Assembly (NCBI RefSeq): GCF_020379485.1
Contig: NC_063450.1
Coordinates: 44,482,681-44,546,680 of the forward strand
Direction of reading: 5' to 3'
DNA from: Brassica napus
Taxonomy: Eukaryota > Streptophyta > Magnoliopsida > Brassicales > Brassicaceae
DNA: 64,000 nt
Shown here: positions 1 to 10,625 of the stretch, in pieces
How the letters are laid out: every line of letters begins with the position of its first letter
How positions within the stretch are numbered: the stretch's first letter is position 1
The notes under the pieces: generated by a model
Told to the model about the DNA's origin: nothing
The model's database searches: none
The model's input: the letters and a program-made list of their open reading frames with translations, nothing else
Made by a program: the position numbers and the translations under genes

Positions 1-37
1 AGAATAGAAAAGAAAATAAAATAGCCGGTGATAGCTC

Positions 38-1486
38 CTACTCCTCGTCTCCTGCTCCAGATGTTCCTGCATCGTTGGGTCTCTTGGACCTCTTTCTTAC
101 CATGTGTGTACCACTCGAACCCGAACCAGAGCTGGATGGAGAGTTGTCCCGATGAACTACATCATCCTTTTGGCAACGACACGGCCTGATACGTGAAATG
201 GCAGCCCAGATCTTGTGTAGCATGTCGTTGTTTGTCTTTATGCTCTGATCTCTCCAATGTTGTTGCTGGCGCGAAGTGGCGTTCGGTGGAAGCTCTTGCA
301 GCTTGTACTGGCTGGAGTCTGATGGGAGTAGCTGATGGGGTTGTGAATCATCTGGAATGGCTTGTGCAGCCTCATCTTGTCCTTCTTCATCAACCACGCC
401 CTTGCCTTTGGTCTGATATTTTGGCGTGAAGAAGGATGGCTTGTCTACTAGTGCGGTAGCAGGGGGTAGAAACTCAACTGCAGCCTCTGAAAGTAGAGCA
501 GTCAGGCCGATCTGAGGCAGGTGGCAGTAGAGTGTTTTCTTCGCTCGGTCCTGGAATACGTAGACGTAAGGACCATCCCGATCGATCCTCGAGTGGGGAC
601 CAGCTATGAACTCCTTACTTACTAGAGAAATGACATCCAGGTAGTTCCAAGCAATGTTGTTCGATCTGTCCAGTGCTACCTGGTGGTTCTCACAGTCTAC
701 ACCCACATGTCTAAGGATCCGAGTAATCACTGCACCAAATCCACATGCATTGCTCTTGGATTTGGTTACTTTCCCCTTGTATCCTGCTAAGTTTGCGGCC
801 AGCACCGCTCCCATGTTGAAGGCAGTAGCAGGTGGGAATGTAGAGTTTCCAAATGCCGGTAGCAAATGCCTCACACCTTGGTACAGGAGGCACAACTCCC
901 ATTGCGTGACTGATGCGGCTGTGGTTGTCCCGTATAGCAATGAGCCAATGAGGCGTGTCGCATATCTCAGTACTGGGCTCCGGATAAGTGACTCCTTTGC
1001 CTGAGAAGATCTATAAACCCCTGTGCCAATCGTTTCCCAGAAGTTCAACAGCTCTGAAGTCCAATAAAGACCATATGTCCTCTCCCCCGCACTCAATCCA
1101 AATAGTCCGCAGAGGTCTGTGAAAGATACCTCATAGTATACTTTCTGCACTACGAATGCCAGAAAACCTTCCTGATGGCTATCATCGGGACGGGTGACGT
1201 ATGCGGATGCTATGAACTGGCGTACCAACTCCGGATAAGTGGGTTCCTTGAGGTTGCATAGTTGGCCTAGACCCATGTTCTGGAACAGTCCTTCAATGTC
1301 TGCTTTGATTCCCAATATTGTCATCGTCTCAGGACATGCTAGTTGTGTAGCCGGAACGGCTACCTTCTTCATGTTGTTGTAGTGGGTGGTATCAGACTTA
1401 TCCCACTTCTTTGGCCTTTGCTTCTCCAGCTGTGACGAACCCGCTTCTTGTGTGTTTTTCTTTGCTGATGTTTTCGTGCGCTTCAT
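38..1486 (-). CDS. ATHILA ORF1-like protein (Arabidopsis retrotransposon ORF-1 family)
   Basis: This is an uninterrupted 482-codon frame. The N-terminus is basic (MKRTKTSAKK). Residues about 55-300 follow the ATHILA ORF1 pattern, including the RSPVLRY motif with G-rich and aromatic blocks around it. The C-terminal 130 residues are Q-, S- and R-rich and look disordered. ORF1 of ATHILA retrotransposons has no assigned enzymatic role. No gag, protease, RT or LTR is seen beside it, and it lies head-to-head with the CACTA TNP1-like gene. A 5'-UTR intron is likely: the acceptor TGTAG (minus strand) ends three bases before the ATG, and a matching donor ACAG/GTATAC lies at about 1796, giving intron 1490-1796. 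TC-rich DNA upstream could be its leader. It may be captured cargo of the CACTA element or a conserved accessory gene. Confidence 0.65.
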   Translation of the reverse strand: MKRTKTSAKKNTQEAGSSQLEKQRPKKWDKSDTTHYNNMKKVAVPATQLACPETMTILGIKADIEGLFQNMGLGQLCNLKEPTYPELVRQFIASAYVTRPDDSHQEGFLAFVVQKVYYEVSFTDLCGLFGLSAGERTYGLYWTSELLNFWETIGTGVYRSSQAKESLIRSPVLRYATRLIGSLLYGTTTAASVTQWELCLLYQGVRHLLPAFGNSTFPPATAFNMGAVLAANLAGYKGKVTKSKSNACGFGAVITRILRHVGVDCENHQVALDRSNNIAWNYLDVISLVSKEFIAGPHSRIDRDGPYVYVFQDRAKKTLYCHLPQIGLTALLSEAAVEFLPPATALVDKPSFFTPKYQTKGKGVVDEEGQDEAAQAIPDDSQPHQLLPSDSSQYKLQELPPNATSRQQQHWRDQSIKTNNDMLHKIWAAISRIRPCRCQKDDVVHRDNSPSSSGSGSSGTHMVRKRSKRPNDAGTSGAGDEE

Positions 1487-1489
1487 TCT

Positions 1490-1997
1490 CTACAAAATAG
1501 AATCATTGCTCTCAACATGGTTATAATCAATTAAGAAGGCAAAGCTGAACATGAAAATGAAAAGCAAAATCGAGTTGTGATAAAAAAAAACGAAATTGAA
1601 AAAAATTCTCTATCCCTAAATCATCTCAAATCATGTTCCAAACTCGTTGATCACAGACAATTGTGTTCTATTCCATGTTTAAACATCTGTTTCATGCATA
1701 TTTGATCAAGGAATCAACACGGAAATAAGAAATTCACAAAACCCAAAAAATTGCTCAAGAACACGATTTCAGAATGTGGAGATTCGCGGAGTATACCTGT
1801 CTTAGGGTGAAGACGAGTGTAGGAATCAGGTAGAGCTCGAAAAATCAAGTGGAATAGAGCCCAAAATTGTTCAAATCGGATGATTATAGAGAGAGAAAGG
1901 GGGGGGCGAATTATAGGGGAAATCGGAGGGGATGAGAGTTCTAAGGTTTAGATCCAAAAAAGGTCGGGTTTTGCCTTATAATTCTGTTTTCCGAACA
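1490..1997 (-). promoter_or_regulatory. Leader and upstream region of the ATHILA-like gene
   Basis: On the minus strand this holds a candidate 5'-UTR intron (1490-1796) and a leader with TCTCTCTC pyrimidine tracts (about 1880-1905). No open frame of note occurs. It ends where the CGATCGAT repeat array begins, so the two divergent genes share the array as a common upstream region. Promoter function is inferred from position only. Confidence 0.4.
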
Positions 1998-2775
1998 CGC
2001 ATCGATCGATGCGTTTTGTTTCTATAACGCATCGATCGATCACATTCTTACGGCCCGGGCCATCTTGGTAATCGATCGATGCGTTTTTGTTCTATAACGC
2101 ATCGATCGATGCGTTTTTAAAAAAACATACAAGATTTTCCGAGGAAATTCCGAGGAACAATTCAGATTGTCGATCGATCGATGGGATACTCTCATCGATC
2201 GATCACAATCTTACGGCCCGGTCCATCCTAGTAATCGATCGATGCGTTTGTGTTCTATAACGCATCGATCGATGCATTTTTAAAAAAACATACAAGATTT
2301 TCCGACGAAATTCCGAGGAACAATTCAGATTGTCGATAGATCGATGGGTTACTCTCATCGATCGATCACAATCTTACGGCCCCGTAAATCCTAGTAATCG
2401 ATCGATGCGTTTTTGTTCTATAACGCATCGATCGATGCATTTTTAAAAAAACATACAAGATTTTCCGATGAAATTCCGAGGAACAATTCAGATTGTCGAT
2501 AGATCGATGGGTTAATCTCATCGATCGATCACAATCTTACGGCCCGGTCCATCCTAGTAATCGATCGATGCGTTTTTGTTCTATAACGCATCGATCGATG
2601 CATTTTTAAAAAAACATACAAGATTTTCCGAGGAAATTCCGAGGAACAATTCAGATTGTCGATAGATCGATGGGATACTCTCATCGATCGATCACAATCT
2701 TACGGCCCGGGCCATCTTAGTAATCGATCGATTTGTTTTTGTTCAAAAACGCATCGATCGATGCGTTTTTTTAAA
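1998..2775. repeat. 163-bp tandem array with CGATCGAT palindromes
   Basis: The landmark TAATCGATCGAT recurs at 2071, 2234, 2397, 2560 and 2723, an exact 163-bp period. The marker CTTACGGCCC recurs with the same spacing. Each unit carries several ATCGATCGAT cores, an AT-rich stretch with TTTTTAAAAAAAC, a TTCCGAGGAAATTCCGAGGAA block, and CTCATCGATCGATCACAATC. The palindromes recur near the element's right end (5838-5875, 6031-6071), which ties the array to the CACTA element. Copies differ by only a few substitutions, so amplification was recent or homogenised. Confidence 0.9.
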
Positions 2776-3532
2776 AAAATTACGTTTTGAAACCCCAAAC
2801 ACTAGTTCGTCGGAATTTCCTCGGAATATTCCGAGGAAATTTCGAGGAAGAAGAGGGTTTCGTCGGAGTTCCCTCGGAATAATCCGAGGAAATTCCGAGG
2901 AAATAGGGTTTTTAAACCGAAAACAACGTTTTGCCGTTTGAATAACACCTATATAACCCTTATTAAGTGTCTTACGTTCATTATGAAGTCAAAAATTTGT
3001 TCCTTACCGTATAATTAACACTTTTCCGATTGTATGAACGAAATCTCGCAACATAAGAGAAACACTTATACCTTTTAACGAACGGTAAAGGGAATACTTT
3101 CAATTAGTTTTGAAATTTGTTATTTCATGGTTTATGCTCATGTATACAAAGAATCCTCAATGGTATGCATTACAATTGTATAAGAAATGAAATACGGCAA
3201 AAAAAATTGATGTTTTGAAACCCCAAACACTAGTTCCTCGGTATTTCCTCGGAATATTCCGAGGAAATTCCGACGGATATTTTACTATCTGTCGGAATTT
3301 CCTCGGAATATTTTCATTTTACCGGGCAAATATTTCGCGAAAATTGAAATTAGAATTCCGACGGAATTCCGACGGATAATGTCCGTCGGACCCTAGGTTT
3401 TATAACCACGAGCCCCTTCTTCTTCCCCATTTCTCTCTTCTTCCTCTGCGCGACTCCTCTCTTTCTCTCCGGCGATTTCCCCCTGAAATCCGACGATATC
3501 TCCGGCGATCTCCCTCTTCTCTTACACAAATC
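2776..3532 (+). promoter_or_regulatory. Upstream region and leader of the TNP1-like gene
   Basis: It contains TTCCTCGGAATATTCCGAGGAAA palindrome blocks at about 2815-2905 and 3238-3310. Both follow the same landmark, GAAACCCCAAACACTAGTTC (about 2790 and 3215), so a roughly 80-bp module is repeated about 425 bp apart. The last 120 bases (about 3410-3532) are a TC-rich leader (CTTCTTCTTCCCC, CTCTCTTTCTCTCC) of the kind found in plant 5' UTRs. They lead into the AT/GTAAGG junction that forms the first two bases of the start codon. Confidence 0.5.
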
Positions 3533-5657
3533 ATGTAAGGACCCTATCCCACTCTCTTAGGTTCTATTTGTTAGGTTTTTGTGTAGTTTTGATAGATTTT
3601 TGTTAGGGTGATTGGTTAGGATTGTGATTTGGTTGTATAATAGGTTTAGAATTGTGATTTGGTTGAATAATTTGTTTTGTTGAATTGATTTAGAATTTTT
3701 TTAATTTTTTTATTTTTTTTTTTTGTATTTATAAAATCAATTTTTGTATATAAAATCGATTTTTGTATTTTACAAAACGATTTTTCTATATAAATTCGAT
3801 TTTTTGGATTTTACAAAAAAAAATTTCTATATAAATTCGATTTTTTGGATTTTACAAAACATTTTAATTATTAAACAATTTTTATTTATTAAAACTATTT
3901 TTGTTTATTAGAACTATTTTTATATATTTATTAAAAAAATTTAATATATATAAATCTTTTTCTGTGATTAAATTATTTGGGATTTTTTTTAATAAAAAAA
4001 TTAATTTATATATTTCTGTATTTATTAAATATATTTTTTTAATTTACAGGTCTCATGATGATCAGACCCGGCCTCGACAGCGTCGTGGTCGTGGTGGTAC
4101 GGGGAGCCAGTCTCGGGATTCCAGCCATTTTCAGGATTCCCCTTCGCCCCACAGCTCCAACCATACATCTCCCTCTGCTGCACCCGCTCATGCTCCTCTC
4201 GCTCCCGCTGCTGCATCCGCTCCTGTTCCTCCGGGTCCTCCGGGAGTGATGAGGGTTGCGGAGTTGGTTCAACAGCCCGGTCGTGACCATCTTCCGTATC
4301 TCACTCCGTATCCACATGGACGGGGTCAAACATGGTAATTAAACATTTTTTTTTCTTTAAATTTGGATTCATTATTAACCGTTTGTTCTTTTAATAAGGT
4401 TCAACCGATCCGGGAACGGGATCAGCGCATGGATCAACCGTATGATGTACTCGGCCCTCGACAGTGGACATCCGACTTTCACTCACTTCCCAACCGACAA
4501 GCAGGTTCTGTGGTTTCGTCAGTTTGCGGTAAGTATTCTAATTTTTTACTTATATTTTTAATCTTTAATATAAATTTTCTACTAATTGTGTTTTTTTTTC
4601 AGCAAGAGTTCAACTGGAATTCCGATGAGACGCTCTTTATCTATCACCACTTCGTCCATAAAGTAATGGACAACTATGGGAAGCAGATCCACGAGTGGAA
4701 GAAGAAGTGGGAAATCAATAAGGTTCGATTTAATTTATTAAACAATTTTTTAATTTATTAAACTATTTTTTAATTTATTAAACTTTTTCTTTTTTTTTTA
4801 ATTAAAAGGTCCCAAAGTCGATGAACGATACGGTCTGGAAGGAGTTGTGTGCGCATTGGGATAAGGAGGAGACGAAAGAAACTTCTTCCACCAACTCCAC
4901 CAACCGCAGGAGCGACCGTAAAGGGAAGGGCATCTACAAGCATAACTTGGGTGCTCAATCTATTGCCACTCTCGGAGATCGCATGGTAAGTTCAACCGCT
5001 TTTTCTTCAATTATTTGAGTTTCAGAATTTAAATTTATTGTGCATTTCTTCTAATTTCTAATGTTTCTTTAATTTTATGTTTTTTTTCAAGGCGGAAGAA
5101 AATGATGGCGAGCCGGTCGATGATCTCGCCCTAATGAGGAGGGCGTATACCAACAAGAAGACCGGCCAGATTGATGACGGTCTTGTGAGGGACGTGGTCG
5201 ACCTGGTCCAAACTCAGGTGGTAGACGAAGTGTCTCAGCTTCAAACCGAGGATGACGCTTCGACGGCTTCGACCAACTTGTCCCGGTTTCGAATCAACGA
5301 AATCGTTGAATCCGTAAGTTCTTTTTTTTTTAAAGTTCAATTCATTTATTTCTTGGTTTAAATTTCTAAATTTGGCTTTTTTCTATTCAGTCGGTTCCAA
5401 AGAAGAAGGGACGTTTGTTCGGTTTGGGTCGTCGCACCCGGTCGGTTCCTCCTTCTTCTGCACCACCGCCCTTTGTTGATCCAGAAGTACTTACGGCTCA
5501 GTTGAAGGACAAAGATGATCGAATATCTTTGTTGGAGACCCAGATGGCGGCTCAACAGGCGGGCTATGAGGCACAGAGGAGGCTGAACCAGCAAATGATG
5601 GAGATGATGCAGAGGATGTACCCGAACGAGGTGTTCCCGGACGTGCCAGACCCGTAG
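3533..5657 (+). CDS. TNP1-like CACTA protein (plant Transposase_24, Ptta/En/Spm family)
   Basis: Seven exons join in frame to 400 residues: 3533-3534, 4050-4334, 4399-4528, 4603-4722, 4809-4985, 5092-5313, 5391-5657. All introns are GT-AG. The start codon is split: AT closes exon 1 and G opens exon 2. The N-terminal 90 residues are R-, S-, P- and A-rich. The middle resembles Transposase_24: [19 protein letters not shown], then [13 protein letters not shown], a [14 protein letters not shown] segment and an [13 protein letters not shown] segment. The C-terminus is a likely coiled coil ([20 protein letters not shown]) ending FPDVPDP. Proteins of this type are the DNA-binding accessory of CACTA transposition, thought to bind subterminal repeats; the catalytic TNP2 protein is not in the window. 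No frameshift or premature stop is seen, so it may be expressible. Confidence 0.8.
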
Positions 5658-5805
5658 TTTTTTTTTCCCCAATCTCGGAATGTTTTATTTTTATTTGTGA
5701 AACTTTGAATATTAATTAGTATGATTTCAATTTTACTTTTAATTTCATATTTTCGAATTTAAATTTCAGAAATTTTTTTTTTTCAAAAAAATTAATATTT
5801 TTTAC

Positions 5806-6310
5806 ATTTCGAGGAAATTAATTATATTTTTCACTACATCGATCGATGCGTTTTTGAACAAAAACGCATCGATCGATCCGTTTTTTAAAAAAATATAGCG
5901 AGGGACATTTCCCTCGGAATTTTCCGAGGGACAACTCCCTCGGAAATTTCCGAGGAACGGATCCCTCGGAATATACCGAGGGAACAGTTCCTCGGAATAA
6001 ACCGAGGAAAAAGTCCGTCGGTATACTCCTATCGATCGATGTATATATGTCCAAAAACGCATCGATCGATGAACTTCCGAGGAATTATCCCGACGAAGTT
6101 CTACCTCGGTATATTCCGAGGACTTTTCCGACAAACAAGGGTTCCTCGGAATTTCCTCGGAAATTTATTTCCTCGGAATTCCGTCGGAAAATTCCGAGGA
6201 ATTTCAGAGGAAAAAAGAAATTCCGAGGAATTATTTCCGACGACGTATTTCGTCGGAATTGCGTCGGAATAACGATATTCCGACGAAATTCCGACGATTT
6301 TTTCCCTCAG
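5806..6310. repeat. Subterminal CCGAGG/CCTCGG repeat array
   Basis: At least sixteen CCGAGG or CCTCGG hexamers, plus CCGACG/CGTCGG variants, alternate in head-to-head pairs such as CCTCGGAATTTTCCGAGG over about 500 bp next to the terminal repeat. Two ATCGATCGAT palindrome pairs are embedded (5838-5875, 6031-6071). CACTA elements typically bear such arrays as binding sites for the TNP1/TNPA protein. Each hexamer contains a CpG, so binding could be methylation-sensitive as known for En/Spm; that is inference. Confidence 0.8.
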
Positions 6311-6319
6311 AATCCTTGA

Positions 6320-6334
6320 TGTTTTCTTGTAGTG
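6320..6334. repeat. CACTA terminal inverted repeat (right end)
   Basis: TGTTTTCTTGTAGTG is the reverse complement of the CACTA terminus. It marks the element's outer boundary. CACTA insertions duplicate 3 bp (here TTA would follow), but the left flank is not visible to confirm this. Confidence 0.85.
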
Positions 6335-6380
6335 TTAATATATTGATTTAGGACTTTAGACACTAACATCGTTAAGAAAG

Positions 6381-6497
6381 TATCATGTTCCCGAAAAGTC
6401 TCATCCAGTGGGTGCACTGGAGTGGATAGTAGACTGTGTTGTAGATTGTATTTTAAGCGGTGAAGCAGTTTCTGAGGTGTTGCATGTGACTTTGTGA
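6381..6497 (+). pseudogene. Gene fragment, possibly the last exon of a BRCT-type protein
   Basis: A 38-codon frame follows an AAAG splice-acceptor-like site and ends in TGA. It reads from YHVPEKSHPVGALEWIVDC to the stop; the W-I-V-D-C core resembles the last helix of a BRCT repeat. No upstream exons can be seen because the CACTA terminus lies 47 bases away. It could be the remains of a gene broken by the transposon, a captured scrap, or chance. Confidence 0.3.
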
Positions 6498-7323
6498 TTG
6501 CAAAACTTTGTTCTCTCTGTTGGATTCAGGTGTCTTTTTAGTATTTGAGTGTTTTGTTTCTAATGTTTGGAGAAGATAGGTCAGCCACGTGGTCGTGGTG
6601 CTGGTCATTAATGATCTTTAATCCTGCTGCGTATTGTGGTTGCATTTGATCTTCTAGTGAAATTTTGAAGAGAAAAGCAATCTATCTACATTGTTCTTGA
6701 GTAAGTCGTCATCAATCGCGTTTGATCTTGGCGATGATCGAGCTATATTTGTTAGTCTTTCAAACTTCATGGATTCTCGGATAAACGTTTGAAACATGTT
6801 GTTTATCCTTCAAACAACCATCCATTGGTTTGATTGGCAATTGAAGAGGCGTATCCAAACCATTTCAGATTCCATATATCATAACCAGTAAAAATGTGTG
6901 ATCGAAAGTGTAGGAGGAGAAGCTATCAACACCAAAATAAATATTCTACCTACACTAATGTTAACCTCCCGACTGTTTCCGTTCGTGAGTCCCACTCTTG
7001 GTTTGCTAAAGACTTGTCCGAAAACAATACTATAGTTTAGGTAGAGAGCATCGTCACATGTCGTTAGGTAGACAAACTTCATCATCGAATTTTCTAATAA
7101 TTAATTATATCATGACTTTGTCGTTAATTATTATCCAATGGATCAAAAAAAAAAAAAACTTAGTATCTAATACATTACGTTGAATTTGCCAGAAATGTTA
7201 TTGTAGCTCGACTCTAACGTACTAACCACATCCATGTAACACGTCTTCCAAACCCCTAACGCATTCAACGTTTATTTAAAATTGGAGTGGATGGAGATTC
7301 GAGGTTCAAAACATTAATAACAA
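6498..7323. other. Intergenic DNA
   Basis: No convincing gene. A short GQPRGRGAGH-like frame after an AG at about 6580 may be another exon scrap of the same origin as 6381-6497. A 13-base A run is at 7145-7160. The rest is AT-rich and unassigned. Confidence 0.4.
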
Positions 7324-8361
7324 CTAGAATAAGACCCGCACCTTGCGCGGAATAAAAATTATATATAAAAATTATTTTATGTATTATATGTTTTTACATA
7401 TTATGAAATAATAAATATATATTGAATAATTAAAAGTCAGTAACTATTACATATATAATTAAATTGGTGCGAACGTATAAATCAATTTTATTAATCCAAA
7501 CAATTTTTTTTAAAAAAATTTGATAGGATATGTAATTAAATTTAAATGATATTAACATACATGGTATATTTTTGATATTAATGTCTATTTTTTTTTTAAA
7601 TGATGTTTTCTACTCATATGTTTTTCTGATCATGTGTATTTTTAATAGCAAAAACTTTAAATTACTGATAACAAAATTTTCATTGTGGGATTAATAATTT
7701 TAGTAATTGATAATTTTTAAAAAATTATCAATGTTAGTCCAAAACTTTTATCAAAAAAAATTATTTAAAGTAAATTTTGAAACTAAAATATTTATTTATT
7801 CAATATGGTTTATAGTTTAATTTAGAATGATATATATACATATATATTTTAAATCTTAATGATTAATTAAATTAGACTTTTACTTATATAATTTTGTAAT
7901 TATTTGTATTTTGTCATAACAAAAATTTTAAACCATGGATCGCAAAATTTGAATGTGAGACTTTTAACAGTTTTAGTAATTTATAGTCATTTTTTAAAAT
8001 TCAAAATATAAAATATACAGAAAAATCTAAATTTTTATAATATGGTTATTGTGTTTTTTAAAAGTTATTTTAATAGTTTTAAATTAAACGAATTTGATAG
8101 AAAATATATTTTTTTATCAGATCTTTATTATTCAAAATCATTAATTATCATATATACTTTATCCACATTAGACAATTCCATAATCTTTATTTAAGGAAAT
8201 AATAAATGACATTAATAATGAATTTATGATTAGTTTAATAAAAAGTTTATTATATAATTAGATGGACCAACCTATTTCTCTAGTAATTCTAAGAATCATC
8301 CTAGTGATGACATGTGGCTACAAAAAGAAGTCGTAATATTTCACAAATAATATATAGGGGA
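7324..8361 (-). mobile_element. Non-autonomous Helitron, complete
   Basis: Read on the minus strand, the element begins TCCCCTATATATTATTTG (8361 leftward). It ends with the hairpin CCGCGCAAGGTGCGG, followed by GTCTTATTCTAG and a host T (7324). That is the Helitron signature: 5' TC, 3' hairpin about 10 bases before CTRR, inserted between A and T. The 1.04 kb between is AT-rich with no Rep/helicase coding. It matches, inverted, the first kilobase of the nested Helitron at 10626. Confidence 0.75.
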
Positions 8362-9167
8362 TATTAAAATATGAAAAGAATTATTGGATCGCAAAACTCA
8401 GATTTAGTGACAGCACATCTAGGCCATGCCAGGGTATACCATGGTGGCAATGATTGATTTTAACTTTTTAATGATCAAGAGTGCACTTTGAAAAGCAGGC
8501 ATAATTATATTAGAAGGGACATGTAATTTAAAGTCAAAACGCTTATATCCGTAATTGTAGGTTTTATGTTTCAAATTTTGGGTAATCATTCAATATTTTT
8601 CAGTGGTTGTGTGATATTGAATGAAAGGGATTTGAACTGCTGGTGTTATAATTACATGAAGTTGCTAAAGTAAAAACCAGAAACTAAAAAACTGCTTGTG
8701 TTATAATTACACGAAGTTGCTAAAGTAAAAACCAGAAACTAAAATACCAGAATTTAAAACCACCAATCAAGTTTTTAAAAAAGCCAAAATCTATTGTAAA
8801 ATCAAAAATCAAAAACTAAAAACTAAAATCTAAAAACCAAAAACTAAAATCTAGAATCTAACAAAACAATCATCACTGAAGTTATATTATACCAGGATTG
8901 ATATATATATAGCTTAATAGTTTGTGGTGCCAGTGCTCAATATCCGTTTTCACCTGAGTTCATTACTTGCATAGTATATTGTGAGAACAAAGTTATATCA
9001 CTTAGGAACCCTTAGGAATAACTCTTGTTAGATCTATCAATATTCATTTTTTTATCAACATGGAAGTTCCAGTCCTTGTACATATAATCTTTCACAAATC
9101 CTAAGTCAGCTTATATATTGATTTTAGAAAAACTTTCGGATAATTCAAAACAATTTGCTTAAAATAA
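8362..9167. other. Intergenic DNA with a short tandem duplication
   Basis: No gene seen. A 55-bp unit (TTATAATTACATGAAGTTGC and flanks) is duplicated in tandem at 8637-8746 with two mismatches. It is followed by an A-rich stretch of repeated AAAACTAAAATC words to about 8870. Confidence 0.6.
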
Positions 9168-10625
9168 TCTCTTATATACTAAAGCACAAGTCACATGTCC
9201 AATAAAATGATGACAAGTGGAATGTTTAAAAAAAACAAAAAAAAAAAAAACCAACTAATAGTTTAATGGTTAAAATTCTAAACCAATTACAAAATTAAAC
9301 AATTGTAATGAAAATAATTCTCTAACAATAAAGAACCACACTAGCCCTAATTTCATGACACAATTCAAACTGTTTCATTGCCTATATAATTATCAATTAA
9401 CCTTTTGTATTCGTTCTCTTTTTTTTCTTAATTGTTTATTTTTTTCATCACTTTTCTTTGGGTTTTAGGTGTAGCAACAAACTTTCTTTGATTCTTACAA
9501 AAATAAAACTAAAAGATCCACAAACCTGATGTGGCAACGCAAGGCTTCTTCCCCGAGAAATATTGTTACCCATATCATATTTTTTATTTGTGTTTGCTTA
9601 ATATTTTTGGATCTCACTCTGTTCTCTAATTCTATCATCGCCTTGATTTATCAAACCTCACCCACTCACGTGCATGATTTTCTTCAAAAACTCAGTTATA
9701 AATTTGCAAAACACAAAACACTAAGGTCATCTTCTTTTCGAAAACAAAAATGTGAGACAAAAGAAAAAATGGATATACCAAAGTTTTTCTTTGTCTCATA
9801 TGTTACTCTTCAAAAATCTCTTTATGTTTGTAGGTTTTGTATAATTAGATTTTATTTTATTTCATAACTAATAAATAATGATTGACTGATGCAGATTTCA
9901 AAAGATGTGAAAAGACCAGAAAATTTAACACTATCCAAAAATTCTATCAACAATAATGAAATTACAAATATAAATATCATATTTACTAATTTTTTATCGT
10001 AAAAAGTATCATATTTGTAAACGATGTCTACATGGAAAAGATTAGTGAAAGCAGAAGTGTTTTTTTAAGACTCAAGGAAATTTTGAATTTCATAGCACAA
10101 TTCAAACTTTTCCATTATATTTTCTGCATGATTCAAGTTAAAGATGTTATGAGAATATACTTCTATTTTTGTAGCTTAATTTTTCACAAAATGGTAGAAA
10201 ATTAGAGCTTTATTCCACAAAATAAACTATTAGAAACGTGAAGTTATTATTAGTGTAAAAAGGTATTCTTACGAAAAAGGTAACAACATTTACATTTAAA
10301 ATTATAACACCTAAAATATGTTTAACTAGATGAAACAGTTGTGTTTAAATATGTTTAAATAGTCTTATTTGATTGTACTATCTATTTTTTATCTATTTGT
10401 TGGATTTCTGACAAAAAAACAATTTCAGTTAAATTCTAATTCACATATTATTAAATTCTAATTCACATATTATTATTATTTTTGGTCAATGCATGGTTTC
10501 ATTGTTTAATTTGTTATGCTAACATGAATAGTTTTATATTTTAAAGCAGTATTATAATATTTACTTTTATGCGTTAGCATATTATCTTAATTTTTTTTAT
10601 AGAAAGAAGCTTTCAAAAACATGTA

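Larger units (their letters stand above)
1..6334 (+). mobile_element. CACTA (En/Spm) DNA transposon, right part
   Basis: The right end is exact: 6320-6334 is the reverse complement of CACTACAAGAAAACA, the conserved CACTA-superfamily terminus, and unrelated sequence follows. Inside lie a TNP1-like gene (3533-5657), a dense subterminal CCGAGG/CCTCGG array, and a second region at about 1998-3400 rich in the same motifs and in CGATCGAT palindromes. No left terminus is visible, so the element either begins before base 1 or has lost that end. No TNP2-type catalytic transposase is in the window. Whether the antisense ATHILA-like gene (38-1486) belongs to the element or is a neighbour cannot be decided here; assigning it to the element is inference. 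Confidence 0.7.

Noticed and set aside
2028..2790. CRISPR-like direct repeat array
   Set aside because: Plant nuclear context, 163-bp contiguous tandem units without variable spacers; it is a transposon-internal tandem repeat.
5802..6319. Several overlapping frames of 77-110 codons on both strands near the CACTA end
   Set aside because: They are translations of the CCGAGG/CATCGATCGATG repeat array; repetitive peptides such as FRGIFRG arise from the motif itself.
9529..9867. 112-codon open frame with hydrophobic N-terminus inside the outer Helitron
   Set aside because: AT-rich, no recognisable domain, no promoter-like context; expected by chance in this composition.
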